DNA of 64,000 bases from Halorussus caseinilyticus (GTDB lineage: Archaea; Halobacteriota; Halobacteria; Halobacteriales; Haladaptataceae). The stretch is taken from contig NZ_CP119809.1 in assembly GCF_029338395.1 (NCBI RefSeq), forward strand, positions 1,984,001-2,048,000, written 5' to 3'. The notes under the pieces are model-generated. The model was not told where the DNA came from. It worked only from the letters and a program-made list of their open reading frames with translations, and ran no database searches. Both the position numbers and the translations under genes were made by a program. Positions within the stretch are counted from its first letter, which is position 1, and every line of letters begins with the position of its first letter. Shown here in pieces: positions 34,515-43,974 of the stretch.

Positions 34515-34664
34515 CAAAAGGGTTCGGGAGTCGGAACGCGAACGCCCACCGGTCCGGAACCGCTCCGCTATCGGAAACGTATCGATTTCTCTCGAATATA
34601 TATACCTTGCTTCGAGACATGTATACAGTTCTCTAACGATGAGAGGGATTGCTACCGCGCGTGT

Positions 34665-34708
34665 CTGCGGTTTCCGACTCGGACAGCCGTCCGAGTCGGA
34701 AACCGCAG
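34665..34708. repeat. perfect 20-bp-arm hairpin between the PHP and TetR genes
   Basis: Arms 34665-34684 and 34689-34708 are exact complements with the 4-nt loop AGCC. It begins 25 bp past the stop of the PHP gene on the minus strand and precedes an AT-rich promoter stretch (34565-34640). Possible terminator or structural element. Confidence 0.9.
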
Positions 34709-34732
34709 GGCGAAACGCCGCTACCGACCGGT

Positions 34733-35575
34733 TCACTCGAACAGTCGGACCGGCGACACCTCGCGCTCGGCGAACAGCTCCTCCAGCGCCGCGTGTCGCT
34801 CTCGCACCTCGTCGGGTTCGTGGGCGTCCGACCCGGTGACGAACTCGATTCCGCGCTCTCGAAGCGCGGCTCGGAAGTCGGGCGCGGGGTGGTACTCGCC
34901 GTAGTCCCGGAGGACGCGCCCGGCGTTGACCTCCGGAACGGTCCGCGACCGGCGGAAGGCGTCGGCCACCATCGCGTGGTGGTCCGCAGTGGTGTACCCC
35001 CGGAGTTCGGGCGTGCGCTCCACGAGGTCCACGTGGGCCGCGATAGCGAACAGTTCCGACTCCACGAGGGTCGCGAGGCGTTCGTAGTAGTCGTCCACGA
35101 ACGCCCGGCGTTCTCGCTCGGGCATCTCGGCGAAGGGTGCGCTCCGCTGGACGTTGGTCCCCTCGACGCGGTGGACGCTCCCGACGGCGTAGTCGAAGTC
35201 GGCGTCGTCCAGAAACGACGCGATGTCGCCCTCGTCGCGGGGGTCGTAGTCGAGCTCCACCGCGTCGAAGATGCGCAGGTCGTACTGCTCGCGGAGCGAC
35301 TCGACGGCCTCCCGGCGGAGCGGATAGGTTCGGTCCAAGTTGATGCCGTACTCGCGCTTGCCTCGCAGGAGTGTTTCGCGCTGGGCGACGTTGCAGTGGT
35401 CGGCGAACCCGATTGCTCGGAGACCCGCGTCGGCGGCGGCGTCCAACATCCGCGGCATCTGCGTGCCGTCCGAGTAGTTCGAGTGAACGTGGTAGTCGTG
35501 GACGACGGACACGGACGACACTTCGCGCTCGTTCGGCGTATCTGTTGGGGTCGGGCGTCGGCGGACGGCGCTCAC
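34733..35575 (-). CDS. PHP domain phosphoesterase (histidinol-phosphatase-like)
   Basis: A 280-residue PHP-fold protein with metal motifs HDYHVHSNYSDG near residue 27, FADHCNVAQ near 57, AVELDYDPRDEG near 105, GSVHRVEG near 132, AAHVDLVER near 180 and TGSDAHEPDEV near 248. These ligate a trinuclear metal site that hydrolyses phosphoesters. Histidinol phosphatase is one option; no his genes are nearby. The start is GTG at 35575, whose GTGA overlaps the HalOD1 stop codon, so the two are coupled. A GTG further in (VSSVSVVHDYHVH) could also initiate. Confidence 0.88.
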   Translation of the reverse strand: MSAVRRRPTPTDTPNEREVSSVSVVHDYHVHSNYSDGTQMPRMLDAAADAGLRAIGFADHCNVAQRETLLRGKREYGINLDRTYPLRREAVESLREQYDLRIFDAVELDYDPRDEGDIASFLDDADFDYAVGSVHRVEGTNVQRSAPFAEMPERERRAFVDDYYERLATLVESELFAIAAHVDLVERTPELRGYTTADHHAMVADAFRRSRTVPEVNAGRVLRDYGEYHPAPDFRAALRERGIEFVTGSDAHEPDEVRERHAALEELFAEREVSPVRLFE

Positions 35576-35880
35576 CGCCCGTGCGTGAGTTCGACCGCTC
35601 CCGTGCTATCGACCGACACCGCGTACCCCGAGTAGTCGAACGTCACCGACACGTCCGCGTTCCGTTCGCCCCACGACGAGTCGAAGATAGCGTTCAGCGC
35701 GTCGGTGTCCACCGAGTCGTACAGCGGCGGCAGTCGAGTCACGTCCTCGGGTCCGTCGAAGGCGGACGCTCCCCCAGACGCCGTGACCGCGGCGACGATG
35801 GCCTCGGCGGGCGTCGAATCGGCCGTCGCCTGATACCGGAACTCCTTCGACGCGCCAAGCCGGTCTTTACTGTAGGTCAT
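35572..35880 (-). CDS. HalOD1 output-domain protein
   Basis: A 102-residue protein made of one HalOD1 domain (residues about 20-95: TPAEAIVAAVTASGGA, LPPLYDSVDTDALNAIF, DVSVTFDYSGYAVSVDS), a haloarchaeal signal-output module of unknown mechanism. It overlaps the PHP gene downstream by 4 bp. The ATG at 35880 is the first start; upstream is a short promoter gap shared with the HTH gene. Confidence 0.85.
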   Translation of the reverse strand: MTYSKDRLGASKEFRYQATADSTPAEAIVAAVTASGGASAFDGPEDVTRLPPLYDSVDTDALNAIFDSSWGERNADVSVTFDYSGYAVSVDSTGAVELTHGR

Positions 35881-35933
35881 ACTCTCACAATGGGTACCGG
35901 ACGGGAATCTCTCCCCGTTGGAGGGCCAACTGT

Positions 35934-36593
35934 TTAAGTCGCCGCGTCGCCGTCGAGGGCGTTCTCGACGAGACTCGCCTGTCCGCGCCGGAGTCGGGCC
36001 GACAGCGCTTGGTCGGAGATGCCGAGGTCCTCGGCGAGTTCCGTCAGGGTCGTCCGGCGCGGCACGTCGAAGTATCCGGCCGCCAGCGCACAGACCAGCG
36101 CCTCGCGCTGTGGCGTCGTGACGCCGTACTGCTGGCCGTCGGCGTTTGTCTCGGACTCGTCGTAGATGCCGACGAGTCGGAAGGGGAACCCCATCTCCCG
36201 GCAGGCGTCCCGGTAGGCACAGAGCGCGTCCCGGTTGGGCACGCGAGCGCGGACCCGAGACTCGGTCGTGTCGGCGGTCACGTCGAGGAAGGTGATGTCT
36301 CGCTCGACGGCCACCGAGTGAGTCATTCGCTCGGCGACCGACTCCGAGAGCGTCACCCGGTAGAGTCGCCGGTCGCCGAGGTCCGCGAGGAGGCAGTAGT
36401 CCGCGACGGTCGGGTCGTCCTCGACGCCGGACTCGAAGGCGTCGAAGTCGTCGCCGCTGGCCCAGAAGACGAACTTCTGACTGCTGTCGGGCATCCGTCG
36501 AACGTCTTCGGTCTCGAAGGTCATTTCGGGGACGACTTTTCTGGTCTCCCGAAGTATCGGTGAGCTAACTACGAACTCCGCGACGAAACTCAT
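35934..36593 (-). CDS. BAT-type HTH_10 transcriptional regulator
   Basis: A 219-residue regulator of the bacterio-opsin-activator class. The N-terminal two thirds ([40 protein letters not shown]) are the GAF/HTH-associated sensor domain. The C-terminal HTH_10 has [21 protein letters not shown] and [23 protein letters not shown]. It lacks PAS or receiver domains, so it likely senses a small ligand or stress directly. It is divergent from the DUF309 gene; targets are unknown. Confidence 0.93.
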   Translation of the reverse strand: MSFVAEFVVSSPILRETRKVVPEMTFETEDVRRMPDSSQKFVFWASGDDFDAFESGVEDDPTVADYCLLADLGDRRLYRVTLSESVAERMTHSVAVERDITFLDVTADTTESRVRARVPNRDALCAYRDACREMGFPFRLVGIYDESETNADGQQYGVTTPQREALVCALAAGYFDVPRRTTLTELAEDLGISDQALSARLRRGQASLVENALDGDAAT

Positions 36594-36686
36594 CGGCGGG
36601 TGTACGGAGGTAGTGAAGATAGCACTTTCGCGCGGCCGCCTCCTTCGTCCGACGACGTTACCCGGCTACGGGTCTACGTGTGCCGC

Positions 36687-37172
36687 ATGGACGAACACAC
36701 CCGCGACGAGTCGGTCGAGCCGCCGCGAGTCGGCACGCCGACCGGATGGCTCCCCGCCGAGGGCCACTGGGAACACGACACGCTCCGGCGCGCGACCGCT
36801 CACGGCGTCCGCCTGTTTAACGCCGGGGAATTCCACGAGTCCCACGACTGCTTCGAAGACGAGTGGTACAACTACGGGAGCGGGACCACCGAAAGCGCGT
36901 TCCTCCACGGGATGGTGCAGGTCGCGGCGGGCGCGTACAAGCACTTCGACTTCGAGGACGACGCCGGGATGCGGTCGCTGTTCAGGACCGCGCTCCAGTA
37001 CCTCCACGGCGTGCCGCCGGACTACTACGGCGTGGACCTGCCGGACGTGCGCGAGACCATGACGCGGGCGCTCGAAACACCCGACGTGTTGGAAGGTTGG
37101 AAAATTGGGTTCGACGAGACCCGACCGGAAGCAGACGCCGCCGACTTCGCCTACGCCGACTCGCTGGAGTGA
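36687..37172 (+). CDS. DUF309 domain-containing protein
   Basis: A 161-residue helical protein. The DUF309 core is [21 protein letters not shown] near residues 39-59, with the conserved E-F-H-E-x-H, and [20 protein letters not shown] near 72. Function of the family is unknown; the His/Glu cluster suggests a metal site. The ATG at 36687 is preferred, since the longer frame starting at 36600 runs through promoter sequence. Confidence 0.87.
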   Translation: MDEHTRDESVEPPRVGTPTGWLPAEGHWEHDTLRRATAHGVRLFNAGEFHESHDCFEDEWYNYGSGTTESAFLHGMVQVAAGAYKHFDFEDDAGMRSLFRTALQYLHGVPPDYYGVDLPDVRETMTRALETPDVLEGWKIGFDETRPEADAADFAYADSLE

Positions 37173-37328
37173 GTTCGCTCGCGGAATCCGTCTCCGACCC
37201 CTAGTTTGCCTCTTTTATTAGACACGTAATCAAAACGAATCGACAACTTATATACTTCTCGCGTCGATTGTGTAGCCAGTGTGGTCCCCAACTGCGCGCG
37301 ACACACTCCCCGAACAGGAGGTCATCAC

Positions 37329-38024
37329 ATGACTACGACCGACTCTCGCCAAGACACGACGGCGAACGCCCGACGGCACAGTCCTGAGCGCGATGCTCCG
37401 TTAGACGCCACTTTCGACGCACTCTCGAATCGGCAGTGCCGGGACCTTCTCCGTCACCTCGTCGAGAGCGACGACGACGCCTTCTTGGTGGCGGACCTCG
37501 CCACGCAACTGACCGACGAGACCGACTCGGAAACCGCCGAAACCCGCATGCTCGCCCGTCTCCATCACACTCACCTGCCGAAACTCGCCGACGCGGGTCT
37601 CGTGAGCTACGACCCCGACCGCGGACTCGTCCAGTACCGACCCGAATCCCGGTTCGAGGCGATGGTCCCGACTATCGAGTCGTTCGAGTCCGCGGACTAT
37701 CCGGTCTCGCTCGACGCACTGCTCGACCTGTTCGCCGACCACCGCCGCCGGACCGCGTACGTCACGCTCTTGGGACACGACGACCTGTCGCTCCCGGACC
37801 TCGCCGACGAGGTTGCGGTCGCGGAGTACGGCCAACCCCTCCCCGACATCGAACCCGACGACGTGTTGCAGGTCTACCTCTCGCTGTACCACACGCACGT
37901 CCCGAAACTCGGGGCCGCGGGTCTCGTGGAGTACGACCAAGCCGACGACTACGTGCGACTGACCGACGCTGGCTGGACGCTCGAATCCCCGTTCCGGTCG
38001 CTGTGTGACCCCGCTGACGACTGA
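37329..38024 (+). CDS. tandem DUF7344 winged-helix regulator
   Basis: A 231-residue protein with two copies of the haloarchaeal DUF7344 winged helix. Repeat 1 (about residues 28-115) runs FDALSNRQCRDLLRHLVES to HHTHLPKLADAGLVSYD. Repeat 2 (about 130-215) runs LLDLFADHRRRTAYVTLLG to YHTHVPKLGAAGLVEYD. Such proteins are presumed transcription factors. Unlike most genes here it has a real Shine-Dalgarno, AGGAGGT at 37317-37323, a few bases before the ATG. A CTTATATAC box at 37247-37255 implies a leader of about 50 nt. Confidence 0.88.
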   Translation: MTTTDSRQDTTANARRHSPERDAPLDATFDALSNRQCRDLLRHLVESDDDAFLVADLATQLTDETDSETAETRMLARLHHTHLPKLADAGLVSYDPDRGLVQYRPESRFEAMVPTIESFESADYPVSLDALLDLFADHRRRTAYVTLLGHDDLSLPDLADEVAVAEYGQPLPDIEPDDVLQVYLSLYHTHVPKLGAAGLVEYDQADDYVRLTDAGWTLESPFRSLCDPADD

Positions 38025-38066
38025 GAGTCGAAACTCTCAAGGGCGAGCGATGCGGTTTTTTCTTCG

Positions 38067-38864
38067 ATGCGAATCGAGCAGTTGGGCGAGGGCGCGCCCG
38101 AGATTGCGGTAGTCGCGGCCATCCACGGCGACGAACCGTGCGGAGTCCGCGCCGTCGAGCGACTCCTCGCCGAGTCGCCCGCCGTCGAGCGACCCGTCAA
38201 GTTCGTCGTGGCGAACGAGGCGGCACTGGAGAAGGACGTTCGGTACGTCGAAGAGGACCTCAACCGCGCGTTCCCCGGCGACCCGGACGCCGACACCCAC
38301 GAGCGACGACTGGCCGCGGACCTCGCGCGAGAGGTCCGCGACTGTACCACGCTGTCGCTCCACTCTACCCAGTCGTACGCCGAACCGTTCGCGCTGGTGG
38401 ACACGGTAGACGCGATTGCGCGGTCGGTGTGTCCGTACCTCCCGGTCTCCGTGCTGGTCGAAACCGAGGCCGAGAGCGACGGCAGACTCATCGAGTACCC
38501 CCACGTCGTGGAAGCGGAGTGCGGCCTACAGGGGTCGGACAGCGCGGCGGACAACGCGGTCGAACTGATTTACGGCTTCCTCGAAGCGACCGGTGCGCTT
38601 CCCGACGACGAACCGGTCGCTGGCTACGACCAGAACGACGTGGAAGTCTACCGCCTCGGCCGACCGGTGCCCAAGAACGGGGCCGACGACTACGAGGTGT
38701 TCGCCGAGAACTTCGAGCGCGTTCCGGAGGGCGAGGCGTTCGCGGCCGCCGACGACCGGGAGTTGGTGGCCGACGAACCCTTCTACCCCGTGTTGATGTC
38801 GGCGTACGGCTACGAGAACGTCTTCGGCTACCGCGGCGAGCGAATCGGCGTCCTCGACGGGTGA
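38067..38864 (+). CDS. succinylglutamate desuccinylase/aspartoacylase family (M14) protein
   Basis: A 265-residue zinc-dependent acylase or carboxypeptidase-like enzyme. Ligands appear as AAIHGDEPCGVRAVERLL near residue 17 (HxxE) and LSLHSTQSYAEPFAL near 97 (His). FVVANEAALEKDVRYVEEDLNRAFPG near 47-72 is split here by position and carries the substrate Asn-Arg. The short C-terminal beta domain ends NVFGYRGERIGVL. Substrate is probably an N-acyl amino acid, but no catabolic cluster is nearby. The ATG at 38067 begins exactly at the domain. Confidence 0.88.
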   Translation: MRIEQLGEGAPEIAVVAAIHGDEPCGVRAVERLLAESPAVERPVKFVVANEAALEKDVRYVEEDLNRAFPGDPDADTHERRLAADLAREVRDCTTLSLHSTQSYAEPFALVDTVDAIARSVCPYLPVSVLVETEAESDGRLIEYPHVVEAECGLQGSDSAADNAVELIYGFLEATGALPDDEPVAGYDQNDVEVYRLGRPVPKNGADDYEVFAENFERVPEGEAFAAADDRELVADEPFYPVLMSAYGYENVFGYRGERIGVLDG

Positions 38865-39029
38865 GCGCACGAGTCCGACACTCCGGGACGTGCGGGTCGG
38901 ATTTCTCGCCCGCTAATTTACTCGCCTCGGAGTACCATTTCGGCAGACGACGCCGAGGCTCGGGTGGCAGTTCTCGGCGATTCCGATACTACTAACTCTT
39001 GTACGAGGAAAGTACCGTCCGAGTCCAAA

Positions 39030-40175
39030 ATGAGATTACACGAGTATCAGGCGAAGAGCGTCTTCGCCGAGGCAGGAATTCCGACGCCGGACGCGGAACT
39101 GGCGTCGTCGGTAGACGAGGTAGTCGAGGCCGCCGAGGACATCGGCTACCCCGTCGCAGTGAAGGCACAGGTACACGTCGGGGGTCGCGGGAAGGCTGGC
39201 GGCATCAAACTCGCCGAAAGCCGCGAGGAAGCCGAACAGGTCGCCGACGAGATTCTGGGGATGGACCTCAAGGGGTACCACGTCGAGCGCGTTCTCGTGG
39301 AAGAGGCCGTGAACTTCGTGAACGAACTCTACGTGGGCGTCACGATGGACCGCGGCGAGGGCAAGCCGGTCGCCATGGTCTCCACGAAGGGCGGCGTGGA
39401 CATCGAGTCCGTCGCCGAGGAGACCCCCGAAGCCATCGCGCGCGAACACGTGGACCCCGCGTTCGGGATGCACCCCTATCAGGCCCGCAAAGCCGTCTAC
39501 GACGCGGGCGTCCCCCGCGAACTCGCCTCGGACGTGGCGTCGGTTCTGCGGACTCTCTATCAGCTCTGGGACGACCGAGACGCCAGCGAGGTCGAAATCA
39601 ACCCGCTGATGGTCACGGAGGACGACGAAATCATCGCGGCCGACGCCGTGATGAACATCGACGACGACGCCCTCTTCCGCCAGTCGGACCTCGCCGAGAT
39701 GGAAGAAGAGACCTACGAGGACGACCTCGAACGCAAGGCCGGCGAGTACGGCTTCGACTACGTTCGACTCTCGGGTAACGTCGGCATCATCGGCAACGGC
39801 GCGGGTCTCGTGATGACGACGCTCGACCTCGTGGACTACTACGGCGGCGAACCCGCCAACTTCCTCGACATCGGCGGCGGCGCGAAGGCCGAACGCGTGG
39901 CCAACGCGCTCGACATGGTGTTCTCCGACGAGAACGTCGATGCGGTCGTGTTCAACATCTTCGGCGGCATCACCCGCGGCGACGAGGTTGCAAAGGGCAT
40001 CAACGACGCCCTCGGGCAGTTCGACGAGATTCCCAAGCCCGTGGTCGTCCGCCTCGCCGGGACCAACGCCGAGGAGGGCCGCGAGATTCTGAACGACGAA
40101 CTCGTCACGGTCGAGGAGACCCTCGAAGACGCGGTTCAACGCACGGTCGAATACTCAGAGGAGGAAGCACAATGA
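39030..40175 (+). CDS. sucC: succinate-CoA ligase (ADP-forming) subunit beta, SucC
   Basis: A 381-residue ATP-grasp subunit of succinyl-CoA synthetase in the TCA cycle. Landmarks are [39 protein letters not shown] near residue 44, [14 protein letters not shown] near 190 with the Mg site, and [16 protein letters not shown] near 310. The length is that of standard SucC. The start at 39030 begins at the universally conserved MxLHEYQ motif. It overlaps sucD by ATGA, so both subunits are coupled. Confidence 0.98.
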   Translation: MRLHEYQAKSVFAEAGIPTPDAELASSVDEVVEAAEDIGYPVAVKAQVHVGGRGKAGGIKLAESREEAEQVADEILGMDLKGYHVERVLVEEAVNFVNELYVGVTMDRGEGKPVAMVSTKGGVDIESVAEETPEAIAREHVDPAFGMHPYQARKAVYDAGVPRELASDVASVLRTLYQLWDDRDASEVEINPLMVTEDDEIIAADAVMNIDDDALFRQSDLAEMEEETYEDDLERKAGEYGFDYVRLSGNVGIIGNGAGLVMTTLDLVDYYGGEPANFLDIGGGAKAERVANALDMVFSDENVDAVVFNIFGGITRGDEVAKGINDALGQFDEIPKPVVVRLAGTNAEEGREILNDELVTVEETLEDAVQRTVEYSEEEAQ

Positions 40176-41041
40176 GCGTTTTAGTCGATTCGGACACCAG
40201 AGTCGTCGTACAGGGTATCACCGGCGGGGAAGGCAAGTTCCACGCCGAGCAGATGATGGAGTACGGCACCAACGTCGTCGCCGGTGCGGTGCCGGGCAAG
40301 GGCGGCCAAGAGGTCGCTGGCGTGCCGGTCTACGACACCGTAGAGCAGGCCGCCCGCGAAGAAGACGCCGACGCCTCGGTCGTGTTCGTCCCGCCCGCGT
40401 TCGCGGGTGACGCCGTGTTCGAGGGTCTCGACGCGCCGCTGGACCTCGTGGTCGCCATCACCGAGGGCATCCCCACCCAAGACATGGCGAAGGTCAACAA
40501 GCGACTGAGCGAGGTCGATACCCGACTCATCGGCCCGAACTGTCCGGGCATCATCACCCCCGGCGAGTCCAAACTCGGCATCCTGCCGGGCAACATCTTC
40601 GAGTCCGGCGACGTGGGTCTGGTCTCGCGGTCGGGCACCCTGACCTACCAAGTCGTGGACAACCTCACGTCCCGAGGCATCGGCCAGACCACCGCCATCG
40701 GCATCGGCGGCGACCCCATCATCGGCACGGACTTCATCGACGCGCTGGAACTGTTCGAGAGCGACCCCGACACGAAGGCGGTCGTCATGTGCGGCGAAAT
40801 CGGCGGCGAGGACGAGGAAGAGGCCGCCCAGTACATCGCACAGAACATGGACACGCCGGTCGCTGGCTTCATCGCCGGTCGGACCGCCCCGCCGGGCAAG
40901 CGCATGGGTCACGCGGGCGCAATCGTCTCCGGTAGCGGGACGGGCACCGCCGAGAGCAAAATCAACGCGCTGAACGACGCTGGCGTCCCTGTGGGCGACA
41001 CGCCGAACGAAGTCGCCGACCACATCGAAGACTTCCTGTAG
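40172..41041 (+). CDS. sucD: succinate-CoA ligase subunit alpha, SucD
   Basis: A 289-residue subunit that binds CoA and carries the phospho-histidine. Visible are [22 protein letters not shown] near 10-31 by position, [15 protein letters not shown] near 122, [15 protein letters not shown] near 150, [13 protein letters not shown] near 180 and [15 protein letters not shown] near 247 with the catalytic His. The 4-bp overlap with sucC keeps a 1:1 ratio. A T-rich tract lies after the stop near 41065. Confidence 0.98.
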   Translation: MSVLVDSDTRVVVQGITGGEGKFHAEQMMEYGTNVVAGAVPGKGGQEVAGVPVYDTVEQAAREEDADASVVFVPPAFAGDAVFEGLDAPLDLVVAITEGIPTQDMAKVNKRLSEVDTRLIGPNCPGIITPGESKLGILPGNIFESGDVGLVSRSGTLTYQVVDNLTSRGIGQTTAIGIGGDPIIGTDFIDALELFESDPDTKAVVMCGEIGGEDEEEAAQYIAQNMDTPVAGFIAGRTAPPGKRMGHAGAIVSGSGTGTAESKINALNDAGVPVGDTPNEVADHIEDFL

Positions 41042-41133
41042 CGACGCTTTCCCGTTCATCGCTCTTTTTCTGGACCCGCTGTCAGCGACCAGCACTTTTA
41101 AAATAGCGACCGAGCATATATATTTATTCAGTC

Positions 41134-41631
41134 ATGTCTCAATCAGAGCATCCGGAAATCGCGTCGTTTCTCCCCGACGACGAAGAGGTGATACGGGTGG
41201 TGACGTGGCGGCCGTACCTGTTCAGTCTCTTCACACGGCGCAAGTGCTATCTCACCCAGCGGCGCATCCTCCGGATGGACAAGACCCTCGGCGCGAAGTC
41301 GTTCCGTGAAATCCCGCTCAAGAACGTCGTCGCCGTAACGCAGGGGCGACTGTTCAAATTCGGCTGGTTCGCGCTGGGTGTCGCGTTGCTCGTGTTGTCG
41401 CTGGTTCTGTTCGCCACGGATACGAGCGACGTTGCTACGTTCGTTCTCCTCGTGTCTATCGCCATCTTCGCCGCCACACTCTACACGCGGCGGTCGTACT
41501 TCCGACTCCACACGACGAATCCGAACAGCGACATCAAGATTCCACTCACGCGAAGCACCGGCCGGGGAAAGCCGTTTGAGGAGTTCATCCAGTACACCCG
41601 TCACGTCTGGAACAAGCGCAACCAGTGGTAG
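41134..41631 (+). CDS. membrane protein with PH-like (bPH2) domain
   Basis: A 165-residue protein. The N-terminal half (FLPDDEEVIRVVTWRPYLFS, LTQRRILRMDKTLGAKSFREIPLKNV split by position) looks like a bacterial-type pleckstrin-homology/YdbT-like strand set that places the chain on the membrane. Two spans follow (FGWFALGVALLVLSLVLFA, VATFVLLVSIAIFAATLY), then a soluble tail. Function unknown. A TATATATTTAT box at 41118-41128 immediately precedes the ATG, so another start slightly downstream or a longer leader cannot be excluded. Confidence 0.72.
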   Translation: MSQSEHPEIASFLPDDEEVIRVVTWRPYLFSLFTRRKCYLTQRRILRMDKTLGAKSFREIPLKNVVAVTQGRLFKFGWFALGVALLVLSLVLFATDTSDVATFVLLVSIAIFAATLYTRRSYFRLHTTNPNSDIKIPLTRSTGRGKPFEEFIQYTRHVWNKRNQW

Positions 41632-41721
41632 CGACCCCTGCAGAGCCGACTTGACGCCGAAACACGGCACTCGGACACCGAATCCGGCGAAACGCGCCAA
41701 CTGGCCGCCGGATTCGGCAGA

Positions 41722-41757
41722 ACGCACGGCCTGCGACGGCCGTCGCAGGCCGTGCGT
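41722..41757. repeat. 36-bp perfect palindrome
   Basis: The sequence is its own exact reverse complement over 36 bp with no loop (begins ACGCACGGCCTGCGACGG). It is located 90 bp after one gene and 37 bp before the next, both on the plus strand, so a terminator, a protein-binding site or a cruciform is possible. Confidence 0.95.
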
Positions 41758-41793
41758 CTCGTCACGAAACGAATCACTCCCACGACCAAACTC

Positions 41794-42735
41794 ATGTCAA
41801 CGACCGAATTAACGTACGAATTTCCCTCCGGCCGTCGGTTCAGCATCGGTGCAGTCGCAGGTTTTCTCGCGTTCGTGGTGGACTACGCCGTCGGGAGCGT
41901 GGACTTGCTCGGGTTCGTCTTCCCGTTCGGGTCGTACTCGGTCACGAGTTTTCTGATACTCGTGGCCTGTAGCGCCGTCGCACTCTACGCGAGCGGACCG
42001 CCAACAGTCACAGGTGGTGCGGCCGTCGCCGCGAGTGTCGCCGCAGTCAACGGTGTTCTCTCGCTTGTACTCACCGTGTTCACGCTGCTGACGAACGGTC
42101 TCCCGCTCTCGTTCATCGCCAGCGAGGGGCTCGTGCCCGCGTTCTTCATCTTTCCGTTGGTGGCTGGAGTAGTCGGTGTAGCACTCGCGTACAAACTTAT
42201 CTCGGCCGGAATTGTGTCACCCCGGAACCCAGTCGGCGGGGCCACGAGAGGTGAGTCCTCGCCGTCGTCCGTCGGTTCCAGAGGTATCCCCGAAACCAGC
42301 GAAAACGACCGCGGAACCCCTGAGGACGACACAACTGCATCCGGCAGGACCGACGAGAGCGACGGGCCGACCGACCTCCCGCGAGACGTGGCTGGTGGCT
42401 CACCGACCGGCGACGTAATCGACGCGGACCTCGGTCTCGACGGGACCATCACCGTCACCAGCGCGCTCAACCGAGCGGTCAGATGCCGCATCGCCTGCCG
42501 GACGGCGGCCGGTGGCGTGGTCGTTCGGCAGGAAATCGTCGTCAGACCGGATTCCGACCAGACGTGGACCGGAATTCCGCCCGCGACGGAGGTCAAGGTC
42601 GGTCTCAAAGTCGAGAGCGGTCCCAGCGCCGCGCAAACGTTCGAGAACGCGGGTGCCACAGCAGTCGACCCGACGATAGCGCTTCGGCCGAGTGGCATCG
42701 AGATAACGGCGGCTGACGGTGGCGTTCGGTCGTAA
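41794..42735 (+). CDS. four-span membrane protein with extracytoplasmic or cytoplasmic beta domain
   Basis: A 313-residue protein. The first 145 residues hold four hydrophobic spans (FSIGAVAGFLAFVVDYAVGS, YSVTSFLILVACSAVALYA, AAVAASVAAVNGVLSLVLTV, VPAFFIFPLVAGVVGVALAY). A Ser/Thr/Asp linker covers about 150-220. A beta-rich C-terminal domain follows (TITVTSALNRAVRCRIACRT, ATEVKVGLKVESGPS). No family is recognised. The ATG at 41794 starts shortly before the first span. The sequence between it and the 36-bp palindrome is the likely promoter. Confidence 0.75.
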   Translation: MSTTELTYEFPSGRRFSIGAVAGFLAFVVDYAVGSVDLLGFVFPFGSYSVTSFLILVACSAVALYASGPPTVTGGAAVAASVAAVNGVLSLVLTVFTLLTNGLPLSFIASEGLVPAFFIFPLVAGVVGVALAYKLISAGIVSPRNPVGGATRGESSPSSVGSRGIPETSENDRGTPEDDTTASGRTDESDGPTDLPRDVAGGSPTGDVIDADLGLDGTITVTSALNRAVRCRIACRTAAGGVVVRQEIVVRPDSDQTWTGIPPATEVKVGLKVESGPSAAQTFENAGATAVDPTIALRPSGIEITAADGGVRS

Positions 42736-42764
42736 CCCAACGCCGCGCTGAAGTGGTAGCGAAG

Positions 42765-43094
42765 CTACCGATTCAGCTCGCCGAGGCAGTCCTGACAGTA
42801 CCGCGCGCCCGTCATGTTCGACGCGCCGCAGGTCGAACAGACGAACGAGTCGGCGGTGGGGAGCGGGTCGTCGGACGAGTCCGACGACCCGCGGCCGTCG
42901 GCGCGAATCGGACCCTTGTCGAGGGCTTGGGCGGCGGCGCTCGACACGTCCTGTGGCGTGTCGTCGCGCTCCGCGAGCGCCATCAACAGCGCGTCGTCGC
43001 GCATCTTCTCCAGTCCGCGCATCAGGCCGAGAAACAGGACCGTCGGTGCGGTAATCACGAAACAGGCGACCAGCAGTCGGAGGGCGAGGTTCAT
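42765..43094 (-). CDS. single-span zinc-ribbon membrane protein
   Basis: A 109-residue protein. An N-terminal signal-anchor (NLALRLLVACFVITAPTVLF) is followed by a helical stretch, a Gly/Ser/Asp linker, and a C-terminal zinc ribbon with CSTCGASNMTGARYCQDC near residues 85-102. The linker GRGSSDSSDDP is coded by a perfect 14-bp hairpin (42863-42892), suggesting the palindrome was acquired in frame. Function unknown; ribbon proteins of this layout are common in haloarchaea. Confidence 0.78.
   Translation of the reverse strand: MNLALRLLVACFVITAPTVLFLGLMRGLEKMRDDALLMALAERDDTPQDVSSAAAQALDKGPIRADGRGSSDSSDDPLPTADSFVCSTCGASNMTGARYCQDCLGELNR
42863..42892. repeat. perfect hairpin inside a coding linker
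   Basis: Arms of 14 bp (42863-42876 / 42879-42892) with a 2-nt loop, in frame within the zinc-ribbon membrane-protein gene. Confidence 0.95.
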
Positions 43095-43163
43095 GTCCGA
43101 CTGGCGTGAGCAGACCTTATTAATTCTATCGATTCCTTGAATACGAGTCGGTCGGCGCGCGGG

Positions 43164-43526
43164 TTACGACTCGTCGTCTTCGAACCGCTCGACGCTGTGG
43201 TCGATTCGCTCGCAGGTCTCGGCAGTGAGGTCGGCCAGCACGACGCGTTCGCTCTCGTTCCGGTCGAGCAGGCCCGCCTCGTCCATCACCGGGAGATGGT
43301 GGCGGTCGAGCGAGACGCGGAGTCGTTCGGGGTGCTGGTCCACCGACCCGGCGATGGTGTCGGTCAGCTCGGCGACGGTCGCCGACCCGTGTTCGCGGAG
43401 GTGGTCCAGCGCCGCCCGCCGCCGCCGGTCGGTCAGCACCCAGTGTAGGTCGTCGGGAAGCGGTCTGTCGGCGTCGTCGGGCGCGCTGTTCGACAGGTCG
43501 GCCGAGTCTCGTCGGCTTCGATTCAT
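43164..43526 (-). CDS. DUF7344 winged-helix protein
   Basis: A 120-residue single-domain relative of the tandem regulator at 37.3 kb: LHWVLTDRRRRAALDHLREH, SATVAELTDTIAGS, RVSLDRHHLPVMDEAGLLD and a C-terminal helix. It is a presumed DNA-binding regulator with unknown targets. The acidic N-terminal 20 residues are disordered. The ATG at 43526 is the natural start. Confidence 0.85.
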   Translation of the reverse strand: MNRSRRDSADLSNSAPDDADRPLPDDLHWVLTDRRRRAALDHLREHGSATVAELTDTIAGSVDQHPERLRVSLDRHHLPVMDEAGLLDRNESERVVLADLTAETCERIDHSVERFEDDES

Positions 43527-43737
43527 AGCCGTTCGGGTCGAAGACCCCCGACTACATCAAACTATTCGGGGTACTGATATATTTGGGTGCGGTCGGCTCG
43601 GTTCCGATGCGGTCGGTTCCCGGTGAGAACATCCCCCACAGTAACGCCGAGGTCGGGCGACCACGGACCCGCGACGGCCGACGCCAGCGAACGGACGAGA
43701 GACGAGTCGAGGACCGGAAAACGAGGTATTCAGAAGT

Positions 43738-43974
43738 TCAGCGTGCCGATTCGAGGTCTACGAAAGCGTCGTCGTCTGCGGTAAGCCACGTAGACATTCG
43801 CTCTACGCTCGAAAGGCCGTCCGGGTAGACTGTCCGGCGGTCGGGTCCGTCTTCGTAATCCACGACGACGGAACACAACTCGATGTCCGGGCGCGCGGCG
43901 CGTCGGTCGGTCTGGAAATCGTCGGAGCGGTCCGCGTCGGTCGGCGTGTCGAGGATGTCAGGGTCCGTACTCAT
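43738..43974 (-). CDS. DUF7511-like small protein
   Basis: A 78-residue acidic protein. The C-terminal half, IELCSVVVDYEDGPDRRTVY then SSVERMSTWLTADDDAFVDL, matches my memory of DUF7511, a haloarchaeal domain without assigned role. The start at 43974 is chosen; the upstream extension lies in promoter sequence with TATATAT at 44034-44039. It is transcribed alone. Confidence 0.72.
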   Translation of the reverse strand: MSTDPDILDTPTDADRSDDFQTDRRAARPDIELCSVVVDYEDGPDRRTVYPDGLSSVERMSTWLTADDDAFVDLESAR

